In this document: piece by piece, positions 21,683-30,969 of the stretch
Position numbering within the stretch: the first letter of the stretch is position 1
Layout of the letters: the number at the start of each line of letters is the position of its first letter
Assembly: GCA_004764695.1 (NCBI GenBank)
Contig: SMSO01000032.1
Span: 7,832,668 to 7,896,667, forward strand
Origin: Schizochytrium sp. TIO01
Taxonomy: Eukaryota; Sar; Bigyra; Thraustochytrida; Thraustochytriidae
Reading direction: 5' to 3'
Length of the DNA: 64,000 bases
Translations under genes and position numbers: made by a program
Notes under the pieces: model-generated
What the model saw: only the letters and a program-made list of their open reading frames with translations
What the model was told of the DNA's origin: nothing
Database searches by the model: none

Positions 21683-24172
21683 ATGATTTATGGGACGATT
21701 TGGCAGCTGGTTCTTGCCTTTTGCTTGTTGGCGTTCCAGCTACCTCAGAGACTAGAAGCAAGTCAGCCTGAGCAACCCCGTGAGAATGTTTCAGCGCATG
21801 TAGACTTTGACTTCCGTTCAAGAGGGACTGCAGAGTCTATTTATGGCCTCATCGAGCGAGTTCTATCCGTGGACAAGTCATGGGCGAAACAAAAGTTCGA
21901 CCTTGCAATCGAGACAGAGATGGAGCCAAATATTTCTCCTCCTTTCGGATTTTATTCAATCTGCGATGGTCTAGATAACAAGATCAAGATCAGAGGTGCG
22001 TCAGGGCCTGACCTTGGATTTGGTGTTGCAACATACTTGCGGAAGGTATATTCAATGAGTTTTAGCTGGAATCGTACAGGAGGTCACCAGACAGATAATC
22101 TGAATAGAGATTTGCAACTACCTTTGCGAAAAGTTGGAGCATGCATCAATGGTGAACGCGCGGTGCAAATCTCATATTTCAATAACGTTGTGACTTTCTC
22201 CTATTCTTATGTTTGGTATCTTTTTTCAGAATGGTCCTATCTTCTTGATTGGATGACGCTCTCAGGAATTAACCTCTCAATCGCTTATACCGGACAAGAG
22301 GAAATATTTCGTAAGGTTTTCAATTCGTTTGGAATCACCAACCTCGAGTTCTCATCTTGGACCAATGGAATTGCATACTTAGCTTGGTCACGAGGCCAGC
22401 GCCTACATGGATGTGGTGGTGGCTTGCAATTAAAAGTGATGAAGCAACAGTGGAATCTTCAGCGCCAGATACTCAAGAGAATGCGTGAGCTTGGTATTGT
22501 TGCTGTCCTCCCAACATTTCAAGGAAATATGCCATCCTCTATGCGAAGCCTATTCCCGAATGCAACCATATCCAGAAGTGGAGTTGCTTGGGTTGACGGA
22601 ACAGATCCGCTCTTTCAAGAAATCCAAACACGTTATATGGATGTGCTATTGAGAGATTTTGGAACAGACCACTGGTACGAGACTGATGGTTATTTCAATT
22701 TTGCCCCCGAGCCTTGGCTTAAACATACAGAAAACATGCAAAATAACCAATGCAAGTATAATGTTGCTACAATGGCTAACAGTACCATCAGTGCCCAATC
22801 TAACTTTCGTCTCTCGGATAGTTTTTCTGAAGAAGATGGCTTCCAACATGCAACGAGCGTGTACCAATCGATGGTGTCCAGAGATCCCAAAGCTGTGTGG
22901 CTTTATCAAGGTTGGGTATGGAGAGGCTGGGGGAAAGATCGCTTACCGTATATGCGCGGGTTCGAGCGAGGCTCTCCAACTGGGCGTTTTGTTGTTTTAG
23001 ATATGTTTGATGAGATTCATTCTGAGTGGGACAAATTTGATTACTTTGCTTACTTTCAACGTCCATACATCTGGAGCACGCTACACAACTTTGGAGGAAA
23101 TCTTGGGCTATGGGGAGATATGGACTTACTCGAGGCTGCACCTCGTATTGCCGTTCAGAAAACAACTTCTTTGGCTGGAGTTGGCGCTGCGCCTGAAGGT
23201 ATTGACCACAATCCAGCTTATTACAACCTTCTCTTTGACATGCCTTGGCGTCTAGCCTCTACGCCATTGCAAGGTTCCACCGCTCAGGAGCGAGTGTCCA
23301 CTTTTCTGAGAAGCTTCGCTGAGCAGAGATATGGTGTGGAAGATCCTGATGCAACACAAGCCTGGGCACTTCTCCATGAAACTGTTTACGGAGCTTTAAA
23401 TGAACCTCTTATTCGCTCAAGGGAATGGTTGTCAGAAAAGTCCTCTGATGGAGTCACAGCATTGGCTTATGGCGGATACTTCAACACTCCGTATAAAACT
23501 TGGTTTTCATTGCCAAAGGTGGCTAAAGCATGGCAATTGCTACAGCAAGTTGCTGCAAGACACGAGACAGTGCCTCGGACACTAACCTACGATTTAGTCA
23601 ATACCGGTCGCGAAGTTCTTTCGAAACTTTCTAATGAGCATTTCTTACAGATGACAAACTCTTCTTTTTCAGATCAAGTTAGAATCAGAGCTGGGCAAAC
23701 ACTTCGATCAATCCAGCAAGACTTGGATGAACTCCTGTGTACCGAAGCTTCATTTTCTCTACAAGAAGTTCTCAACAAGGCTGAGGCCCTTGCCAAGAAT
23801 ATTGACTCAGAAGATCTCGAGCTACTTGAGGTTTTTTTAATCCAAGCACGCTCTCAATCTACTACATGGGGCCCACAGCTCCCGAACGCTAGTAAACCTG
23901 ATTCGACAAATCTTGATTATGCCAACAAGCATTGGGCTGGGCAAATAGACGGGTTTTATACAATTAGAACGAATTGTTACTTGGACAACCTGCACTCTAA
24001 GTCTAAATTTCAGCATTGTGTTGCAAATGGTTCTTACTTGTGGACCCACCGAATAGACAAGAAATTGAAGTGCTCGGAATCACTTTCAAGAAATACCTCC
24101 AATGCAGTCAAAGTATCTGAAATGTTGCTTCGGAAATATCTAAACGATCATGTGTATAATGTTGTTCTGTAA
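21683..24172 (+). CDS. Alpha-N-acetylglucosaminidase, GH89 family
   Basis: Lysosomal or secreted exo-hydrolase family that removes terminal alpha-GlcNAc from glycans such as heparan-type chains. It has 829 residues against about 740 in the human enzyme. A signal peptide (residues 1-26, ending near LEA) is followed by the GH89 N-domain and barrel. Family landmarks are WMTLSGINLSIAYTGQE (190-206), AYLAWSRG (231-238), VLPTFQGNMP (275-284), WLYQGW (406-411), VVLDMFDE (437-444), then PYIWSTLHNFGGNLGLWG and GVGAAPEGI. Glu444 sits where the family's nucleophile Glu lies. At the expected acid/base site, where family members have Phe-Asn-Glu, this protein reads YFNFAPE (337-343), so the usual Glu is replaced by Phe. 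Many N-glycosylation sequons are present. The family call is firm; the activity is uncertain. Confidence 0.95.
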   Translation: MIYGTIWQLVLAFCLLAFQLPQRLEASQPEQPRENVSAHVDFDFRSRGTAESIYGLIERVLSVDKSWAKQKFDLAIETEMEPNISPPFGFYSICDGLDNKIKIRGASGPDLGFGVATYLRKVYSMSFSWNRTGGHQTDNLNRDLQLPLRKVGACINGERAVQISYFNNVVTFSYSYVWYLFSEWSYLLDWMTLSGINLSIAYTGQEEIFRKVFNSFGITNLEFSSWTNGIAYLAWSRGQRLHGCGGGLQLKVMKQQWNLQRQILKRMRELGIVAVLPTFQGNMPSSMRSLFPNATISRSGVAWVDGTDPLFQEIQTRYMDVLLRDFGTDHWYETDGYFNFAPEPWLKHTENMQNNQCKYNVATMANSTISAQSNFRLSDSFSEEDGFQHATSVYQSMVSRDPKAVWLYQGWVWRGWGKDRLPYMRGFERGSPTGRFVVLDMFDEIHSEWDKFDYFAYFQRPYIWSTLHNFGGNLGLWGDMDLLEAAPRIAVQKTTSLAGVGAAPEGIDHNPAYYNLLFDMPWRLASTPLQGSTAQERVSTFLRSFAEQRYGVEDPDATQAWALLHETVYGALNEPLIRSREWLSEKSSDGVTALAYGGYFNTPYKTWFSLPKVAKAWQLLQQVAARHETVPRTLTYDLVNTGREVLSKLSNEHFLQMTNSSFSDQVRIRAGQTLRSIQQDLDELLCTEASFSLQEVLNKAEALAKNIDSEDLELLEVFLIQARSQSTTWGPQLPNASKPDSTNLDYANKHWAGQIDGFYTIRTNCYLDNLHSKSKFQHCVANGSYLWTHRIDKKLKCSESLSRNTSNAVKVSEMLLRKYLNDHVYNVVL

Positions 24173-25096
24173 AACTTTTAAACATGGTGATTTCTTTGGA
24201 TCCTATAGTTTGAAAGTATTCCACACGTTTGGAGCTTCTATTACCTCCGGTTTAAGTATCTCCTATTGGTTTTGGCAGCCCCCAAAGTCGATGTTGTCAT
24301 ATCATGGTACCTCTCTCCTTCAGTTGTGTTGCGGTTCGAATCAAAGCACCTCATTAAAGTCTTTGTGCTCGTGCTTGGACAATGAATTCTTCGTAATTGG
24401 GAAGAAGAGATGATCTTCGTGTAATTGAAGGAACAGTGAATGTAAAAAGTCAAAAATAGTATTATGGATTCCCTTAAGACTTTGTATTCATGCACTATTT
24501 TGGATCTGCTCCTTGTTGCTAACGATTTCGTAAAGGGTCTTTTGGAGGGGTGACTTTGGTTTGACAGGTATCATTCATGTTGTTGTAGGTGGTGCTTTGA
24601 AGATGACCGATTTTAGTTCGTGTATAGCTTGGATGTATTTAACTGACACCAAATCAGCTATATTGCCTCCAAGTCATGTTAACGCTACAAGATATCTCAG
24701 AAGTAATCATGGTCTGAAGAACAATGCAATGTATAGGTATTTTATAATTTATTTGTTTAAATCCTAGCTCTCTCAGAAAACTTTAAAGTATATTATCAGA
24801 CGCTATTGAACTAAATAAAAATTAGTACATGTTTTATAATGATTTTACCCATGTCATTTAATAAATTGCCTGGCGAAGCCATAATTTACATGGAGACACA
24901 AGGTTTACCTTTTTAACTTCAAGATGATTGATTACTTGCTTGCTATCATCATGATTGTCCAGAATCCAGTGGTATACTAAATTCGTAATCACTGCACCTG
25001 CGCTAGAACGGTTTGTTGAAGGCGAGGCGCAGAGTTCTGAGCAAGTCAGAGGAAGCAGGCATTTACTTAAAGAGTACACGAAGGTGAGCGACCATC
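24173..25096. other. Spacer
   Basis: The short frames have no support. A sequence resembling a tRNA T-loop (GGTTCGAATC near 24335) lacks the rest of a tRNA. Confidence 0.6.
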
Positions 25097-25507
25097 ATGT
25101 TTGCAGCAGGTAGACAAACTGCAAGGAGCGCAGTGCCAATCGTGCGGCTCTGTTTTCGCGAAGCAAGCACAAGCACAAACGAGGCCAAGAAGCCACGTAG
25201 CGGAGCAAGCAATGCATCACAAATCGTGTGGGCCACTCTTGTGATGGCTCTCGGGATTCAGGTCGCTCAGAAGACGAAGCAAATGAAGGAATGGGAAAAG
25301 GAGCGCGAGGAAGGACTCGAGCAAATCAAAGATGCGAACAAGCTTCGCGAGGATCATATTTCTCGTGTGCGTGACCTTGTTCTAGCTGAAGATTGGATTT
25401 CTGATGCTGCAGAGGCTGTAAAATCAAGCTCCACTCCTGAAGAGACTCTCCGTCTCAAGGTTCGCACAGTATTTGACACTGTTGCGCTCCGTCTTCAAGG
25501 CGAATGA
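25097..25507 (+). CDS. Small single-pass protein, likely mitochondrial
   Basis: Protein of 136 residues with no recognised family. Residues 1-22 are Arg/Ala-rich without acids (MFAAGRQTARSAVPIVRLCF), like a mitochondrial presequence. One hydrophobic segment lies at about 43-57 (IVWATLVMALGIQVA). Then comes a strongly charged helix-forming region rich in Lys/Glu, probably a coiled coil or amphipathic helix, to the C-terminus. This is the shape of small accessory subunits of inner-membrane complexes, but I cannot assign one. A clear ATG and compact coding composition support it as a gene. It is co-oriented with the GH89 gene 0.9 kb upstream. Confidence 0.75.
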   Translation: MFAAGRQTARSAVPIVRLCFREASTSTNEAKKPRSGASNASQIVWATLVMALGIQVAQKTKQMKEWEKEREEGLEQIKDANKLREDHISRVRDLVLAEDWISDAAEAVKSSSTPEETLRLKVRTVFDTVALRLQGE

Positions 25508-26896
25508 ACCAACTGCAGCATGGCCCAGTATTACTTCCGGAGCCTTTTCTGCCTCATGGAAAGCAATGAATTACATTAGATTTACTAATTCAGATATTTG
25601 TACAACCCACCTTAGCATACTTAACCACGGTCCGTGGCATTCATACCTTGTTCACACATATGATTTTGTTTTTTTTATGTTCCTTAGTTCTATAATCAAA
25701 ATACATATCAAAAGCAATCACTAGGTGTAAAAAGCTTTATTCTTGCGTACTCAAAGTGTTGAACTAGACAGGTCATCTTCAGTGAAGCCTTACCCTGGCA
25801 TGCACGAGGATATTCGATGATCTGGGAAAATATTCAAGTTTCTACTTGTACTAGAAAACGTGCAGCCAAATGTGAGGAGGCTAAGACACATTCCTCGTCT
25901 ACAAATCTTGCAGGACCACTCTTGCACTATACGTTCTTGGGTCCTTCTCGCGTTGCATTGACCTGCCGGAATAAATTTGCAGATTACAAACAGTCACGCC
26001 GGCCTTTAATTCTGGGAAAGGGTCGCTTCATATGGTCACCTAAATGAGAATTACTCAAGGATCTTGGTAGTCCATCTCAAAATGATCGTGTGCTTCAAGC
26101 CTCTGTCTTGTCAGCTTGGAAAGGATTACCTAGTTTGTGGAAAGTCGGACAAGCCAATTACTAATGATATTCTGGATTTCTTTTAGTCAATTAGTAGGAG
26201 TTCCATCTTCAATAAATTCAGCTTCGTTGAGAACGTTTCGGACCCGATCCCCTTGTGCCTTGATTTGGTTTGGTGCCCCCCAACTCAACCCCAAGATCAC
26301 GTTACGAACCTTTTGACTCTTCCGATATTTCGTCAATAAGTAAATAATTGTACCACATAAAGTGGAGCCCGCAGCGAGCTTTAACTCACTCTAAGGCAAA
26401 TCATCACTTACCCATTTTCGCTGATTTGTAGGCTGTGAATGCGAAGATATGGGAATTAATGGGAAAGAGCTGAAATAATGGCGTTGCCACTGTATTGGAG
26501 CGCCCTCTTCGTCGACATTATGAGCGACTTCTTGGAAATCGTCAATTGTAAATTACATATGCTATCAGATGTTATTGGTAAGGAAACTATGAGACATGTA
26601 AGATAAATTTGCATAGTCCATTACAAACTGACCATGATAATTAGGACCAGTGATAAATAAGAGCTAGTCATTGCTTAGATTGCACAGTTCTGGTAGAGAG
26701 CAGATCATCCCAAGTACCAGTTATAGCCTTATCTTCTGGACAAAACCAAAAGAAATTCCGTTTGCTTCTGTAGAATGTAGCTTGGCAATATAGAACTATT
26801 CGGATTAGCAATCATCACTCTCATACACAGTACCAGTCCTTTTATTTAGGTGAATGAAGCTACAAATTTCAAAGCAATGTGAAACTTAATTCATTT
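25508..26896. other. Spacer between convergent genes
   Basis: 3' flanks of the small plus-strand gene and of VPS11. No gene is seen. A 76-codon ATG frame at 25817 has no support. Confidence 0.6.
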
Positions 26897-29800
26897 TTAA
26901 GATTTATTACGAGGAGGTTCAAATAGACACTTGGAAAAATACTCTGCAACTGTCGAAAATCCATCAGGCGAGATCTCAAGTTGGTTGAAGAACTCTTCAT
27001 CCACGTGTTCTGCGTTTTGACGAAGCTTAAACATTATATCTGCTACAGCATGTTGCTCATTGACACATTCTGGGTCTTCAAGCATGCGATCATGCGGAGC
27101 AGGACCCGGGAACTGGGAGGTCGCAGCTGCTGCTGCATCAGCAGCTACCTTTCCACCTGGCAGGTCATTCAGGTTATATGAATGACCGCTCAGGAAGTGC
27201 ACAGTTGGTAATTCTAGAGGTACGCCGTTGGATGTATATTTGGTATTAGTGAAAACCTTCGGTTGGGTACGAAGCTGTTCAACCTCCTGCTTCATTTTTT
27301 CTGTATCTTTGCGAAGGTGCTGAATATCTTTAGATAGCTCTTCGATCTGATGCTGAGAAACGTCGAGTTGGCTCCGAATATATGGCCTAATCATCGAGAG
27401 TCGAATATTTGGATTCGAAGAAAGGGTTTCCACCACCACGAGAGGAGGAAGAATTCGAAACCGCTCAATCTGCTTAAGTACTTCTTGTAAATCCTTCTCT
27501 ACGGAAGAATTGGAGCCTTTATCAACTCCTTCATTACTACTCTCCTCGTACTGAGAGGCAAAGTATTGCAATACCTGCATCCACAAATTTGGATCTTTCG
27601 CACCATATGCCTTGCAGTTCGTAAGGATTGCAGCGCTGTCACCTACTTCCATGTAGTGCCGAATAAGCATATGATACATGTGAAGACGCTCATAGAGGAA
27701 CAAGAGACCGCGTTGAAACCCTGCCGACTGAACTAAGACTAAGGCGTGGTGAGGATCATACGAAGCATTTGGGTTTTTTAGGACACTCATTGCGTTTTGT
27801 TCAGCCTCGTCTCGAGCCTTCGAGTCTGAGGTACTCCGTGAGGACAACAAGAGCTCTAGATAAGTATTCCAAATTGCCGGTGTTGCAAGTTGGCCATGTC
27901 GCTCTTCCACAACTGCTTCTAGAAAGCGTTCTAAGTGTGCTCGATGATCCACAAATATATGTATGAAATCTTCTGGGTGCGGAAGCTCAATGACTGTTTC
28001 ATGATGCCTTTGCATACCGTCCCATTCGTTTGGAGTGCAGCATATCTTCTGGATTGCTGCAGTTGTCGCGTCGGGAAGACGGCGCATCAGGTGTTTGCCA
28101 TAAGCTTGGAGGTGAGAGTTTGCAATGCTTACGGGTAAATCCCGTAAATAGTCTAATGCCTGTTCATGCTGGTCTGTTTCTTCAAGAAGGATTTGTAGAC
28201 ATAGGGCGTGTTGCTTGTGTTCTTTGGCAAGCTGAATAGCGAGGTCATAATAACGAGCAGTGCGAAGCACAGCAACAGCGGCTTGGACATCTATGGCAGC
28301 AGTGATTTCCTTGTTAGAGACAAACTTCTCTAGTTTGTCTTCCATCTTTTGTTTTGTATAACAATTTAGCAGCAGGGTTGTGTGATCACCTGTTGGCGCT
28401 TGGGAGGAATTCGTATGCAGAGCTTCGAGATAGGTGATGAGGTTTTCAAGCCGTTGAGAGTCAAGGAAACGACGGATTACGTATGAAGGTTCCAGGCGAC
28501 TGATGGTCTGACAGTATTGGACGATTGAATCGTCATAGCTTCCTTTAGCGTACAAATGGTCACCGTAAGTGCGGTGAATGTCCATTATCTGTGCATCATC
28601 CACACCTGATGAGCGTGCGAGAGAGAGGGCAGTAGCATACAAATTACGCTGGAGGAGGTCATCTAACTTTGTTTGAGTATCCTTTTCCTTAAGAAGGAAA
28701 ACACGTCCAGTGCTGGTCAGTATAACAAGACGATTCCACTGTTGCGAAACAGCAAGTACGCGACCTGTATCTTCATCGCGAAGAGTTAAGTTAGCTGCAA
28801 CAAACTTATTGCGAAAATCATAAAGCTGAACTACATCAGGTGGAACATTAGATGCCATTGAGCTTTCAGTGAGGCCAAGAGCGTTTTGCACACCAAGCGA
28901 AAGTCCAGATTTGCCGCGCGCAACTACCACAAGACAGTTTCTAAACCATGAAACGAAGCGTTTCTGGCCTAAGACAGCATATACTGCCCGTGGGTCATCA
29001 TATGAGAAAAATTCGACCCGATCAGCCTTTGCAGTCACAAATTCTGCTTGGCGAAAGGAGGTGGAAATCGGACTTTGTGTTGAGATAGATGATAGCCCCC
29101 GATCTTGAGATTTCCCAACTCTATCAGTTTTGTCTGATACTGCTGATATTGATCTCGAAGTCCCTCCGTTTGTCCCATTCACAGTATCCGAAACTTGAAC
29201 GCTCAGGAAAGACGTGGCCTGTGTATTTGACACAGTTGGAACGGGAGGCAGTGGGTAAGCAACACAAGAACAGTTCATTGCACAGCCCTCTGCATCTAAC
29301 TCAGGTCCAATTTCTACATCTGCGAGACGCGCATTTTTGAGTCCAGGAAAAGATCCTCGTCGCGAAACTGGTCCAGAGGAGACGACAGCATTGGTCTTGT
29401 AGGAGCGCAAGCATGATTCATTAGCTACCCATAAGTACAATGACCCAGACGCAGTGCGGCAAAAGCCAAGTCCTGTAACAGGGACACTTGGGACAGATGA
29501 AGCAGTTTGAATTGTGGTATACAGATGTCCTTTGTCATGTAAAAGCGAATGCTTCGCATCATCTGTGTTACCAATTCCTAGTGAGCCAAGGGCCGCCGCG
29601 TGTGCTCGTGATGTTGCAAGTTCAACAAGATTTGAAAGTAGGGGCGCTGAGCTGTGAGGATCTGATCTAATAAGGACTACCAAACCATCTGAGAACCCAA
29701 GAGCCATCTGAGTAAGATCTTCAGTAACTTCAAGACATGTCACATGCGGCCATGTGAAGCTGGTGCCCATTTGTGCAGGGTCAGGAACAATCCATCGAGG

Positions 29801-30271
29801 ACGACTCTTTTCTTTGATTAAGGCTGCGCCAAGAGTTAGCGACCGAATCAAGGTGAACTTAGCATGTTGCTCAGAAGTTAGATTCGACCGGTCAAGAGGA
29901 TTGTCTAAATCAATACTCCAAAATTTAATTGAGGTGTGCAGTGTACTTTCCGATGAAAAACCAGCAGAATCTGGTCCATCCCCAATCGTGATAGCAACTG
30001 GCCGAGTGGCAAGCTGTTTTAACAGGCTTATGTGCTTGCTGTGAGCACTAACTTGACCTGCAATCCTCATTTTTCGGTCAATTGCGAAGAGTTGGGCATT
30101 TTTGTTTGCGACTAAAAGGAACGGACTTCCTCCCCCTGCCATGCATTGAATTTGTCCAATATCTGAGGCGCCTGTGCCTGAAGGTGCTGGTAAGCCGGGC
30201 CCATGGTGCTGTGCTTCGTGGCTTGGCAAGCTAGTTTCTTCAGTTGCAAAGAAGTTGAACCGCTTGAGCAT
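26897..30271 (-). CDS. VPS11: VPS11, HOPS/CORVET core subunit with degenerate RING
   Basis: Core subunit of the HOPS and CORVET tethers that drive fusion at endosomes and lysosome/vacuole. 1124 residues from the ATG at 30271 (MLKRFNFFATEE, like the start of the family). An N-terminal beta-propeller region (about 1-540) is followed by an alpha-solenoid. Its most diagnostic part is LYAKGSYDDSIVQYCQTI, then LEPSYVIRRFLDSQR and HTTLLLNCYTKQK, which read clearly as VPS11. A predicted coiled coil lies at about 960-1000. The C-terminal RING is present in outline (LELPTVHFLSGHSYN, about 1020-1032, and a matching tail GFSTVAEYF), but most zinc ligands are gone. No intron is needed. The upstream in-frame TTG is not used as a start here. 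Confidence 0.96.
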   Translation of the reverse strand: MLKRFNFFATEETSLPSHEAQHHGPGLPAPSGTGASDIGQIQCMAGGGSPFLLVANKNAQLFAIDRKMRIAGQVSAHSKHISLLKQLATRPVAITIGDGPDSAGFSSESTLHTSIKFWSIDLDNPLDRSNLTSEQHAKFTLIRSLTLGAALIKEKSRPRWIVPDPAQMGTSFTWPHVTCLEVTEDLTQMALGFSDGLVVLIRSDPHSSAPLLSNLVELATSRAHAAALGSLGIGNTDDAKHSLLHDKGHLYTTIQTASSVPSVPVTGLGFCRTASGSLYLWVANESCLRSYKTNAVVSSGPVSRRGSFPGLKNARLADVEIGPELDAEGCAMNCSCVAYPLPPVPTVSNTQATSFLSVQVSDTVNGTNGGTSRSISAVSDKTDRVGKSQDRGLSSISTQSPISTSFRQAEFVTAKADRVEFFSYDDPRAVYAVLGQKRFVSWFRNCLVVVARGKSGLSLGVQNALGLTESSMASNVPPDVVQLYDFRNKFVAANLTLRDEDTGRVLAVSQQWNRLVILTSTGRVFLLKEKDTQTKLDDLLQRNLYATALSLARSSGVDDAQIMDIHRTYGDHLYAKGSYDDSIVQYCQTISRLEPSYVIRRFLDSQRLENLITYLEALHTNSSQAPTGDHTTLLLNCYTKQKMEDKLEKFVSNKEITAAIDVQAAVAVLRTARYYDLAIQLAKEHKQHALCLQILLEETDQHEQALDYLRDLPVSIANSHLQAYGKHLMRRLPDATTAAIQKICCTPNEWDGMQRHHETVIELPHPEDFIHIFVDHRAHLERFLEAVVEERHGQLATPAIWNTYLELLLSSRSTSDSKARDEAEQNAMSVLKNPNASYDPHHALVLVQSAGFQRGLLFLYERLHMYHMLIRHYMEVGDSAAILTNCKAYGAKDPNLWMQVLQYFASQYEESSNEGVDKGSNSSVEKDLQEVLKQIERFRILPPLVVVETLSSNPNIRLSMIRPYIRSQLDVSQHQIEELSKDIQHLRKDTEKMKQEVEQLRTQPKVFTNTKYTSNGVPLELPTVHFLSGHSYNLNDLPGGKVAADAAAAATSQFPGPAPHDRMLEDPECVNEQHAVADIMFKLRQNAEHVDEEFFNQLEISPDGFSTVAEYFSKCLFEPPRNKS

Positions 30272-30969
30272 CCTTTTCAACTTGCGAGACTCCTCTCACC
30301 AAAATGCCACTATTAAGAGAAGGAAGAGTAAAAGTGGAGAGAAGTATCAGAAGGGCGGCAGCAGGACCCACCGCTGCCGCAACGAACTTCACAATATCTT
30401 TGCCAACGCAGGTAAAGCAGTACTGATTTCTGGGTTTATTCAAGATACACTTTGTTATGACAATTGCTGTTATTAGTGTAATGCTTAGTGTCTGCCTAGC
30501 GCCTACCATAGGTAGGCATATCCTTATGAGCACAAAAAGCAAACAATTTAAATAGGCCAGCGCGTATAGAAAAAGATAACATTATCCACAATAGGAACAA
30601 GAAGATGTCGAATATATAGATTTTTGAGGTTTTGTAAGGCAATCAAGCTTCTACATCAAACCAGGGATTTAGACTTATAAAATCGTATGGGTATATAAAA
30701 ACAACGATGCCTTCAGAGTTTTTTTTTTGCATCTGTAGTTTGTTACCACTTTAGATTGTGCGTAACTATCCTCCGACTCAAGTACTTTCATTTTTCGAAA
30801 TTAAGATTACAGTTAACAGAACCGAGGCATTTCATTAAGCCAGCACATCGCTTCATGTACACATAGATTTAAAGAAAGGCCACATGCAGTGAAAGATTAA
30901 ATATGTATTGTTGACAAAATATACCTAATAACTCGCTTATATAAATTTACATAACTCCCTGTTGTAATT
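30272..30969. other. Spacer between VPS11 and the sulfotransferase gene
   Basis: Promoter-side sequence of VPS11 and 3' flank of the sulfotransferase gene. AT-rich, with no gene seen. Confidence 0.6.

Noticed and set aside
24325-24360. tRNA T-loop-like sequence GGTTCGAATC
   Set aside because: No matching acceptor, D or anticodon stems were found around it. No tRNA gene is recognisable anywhere in the window.
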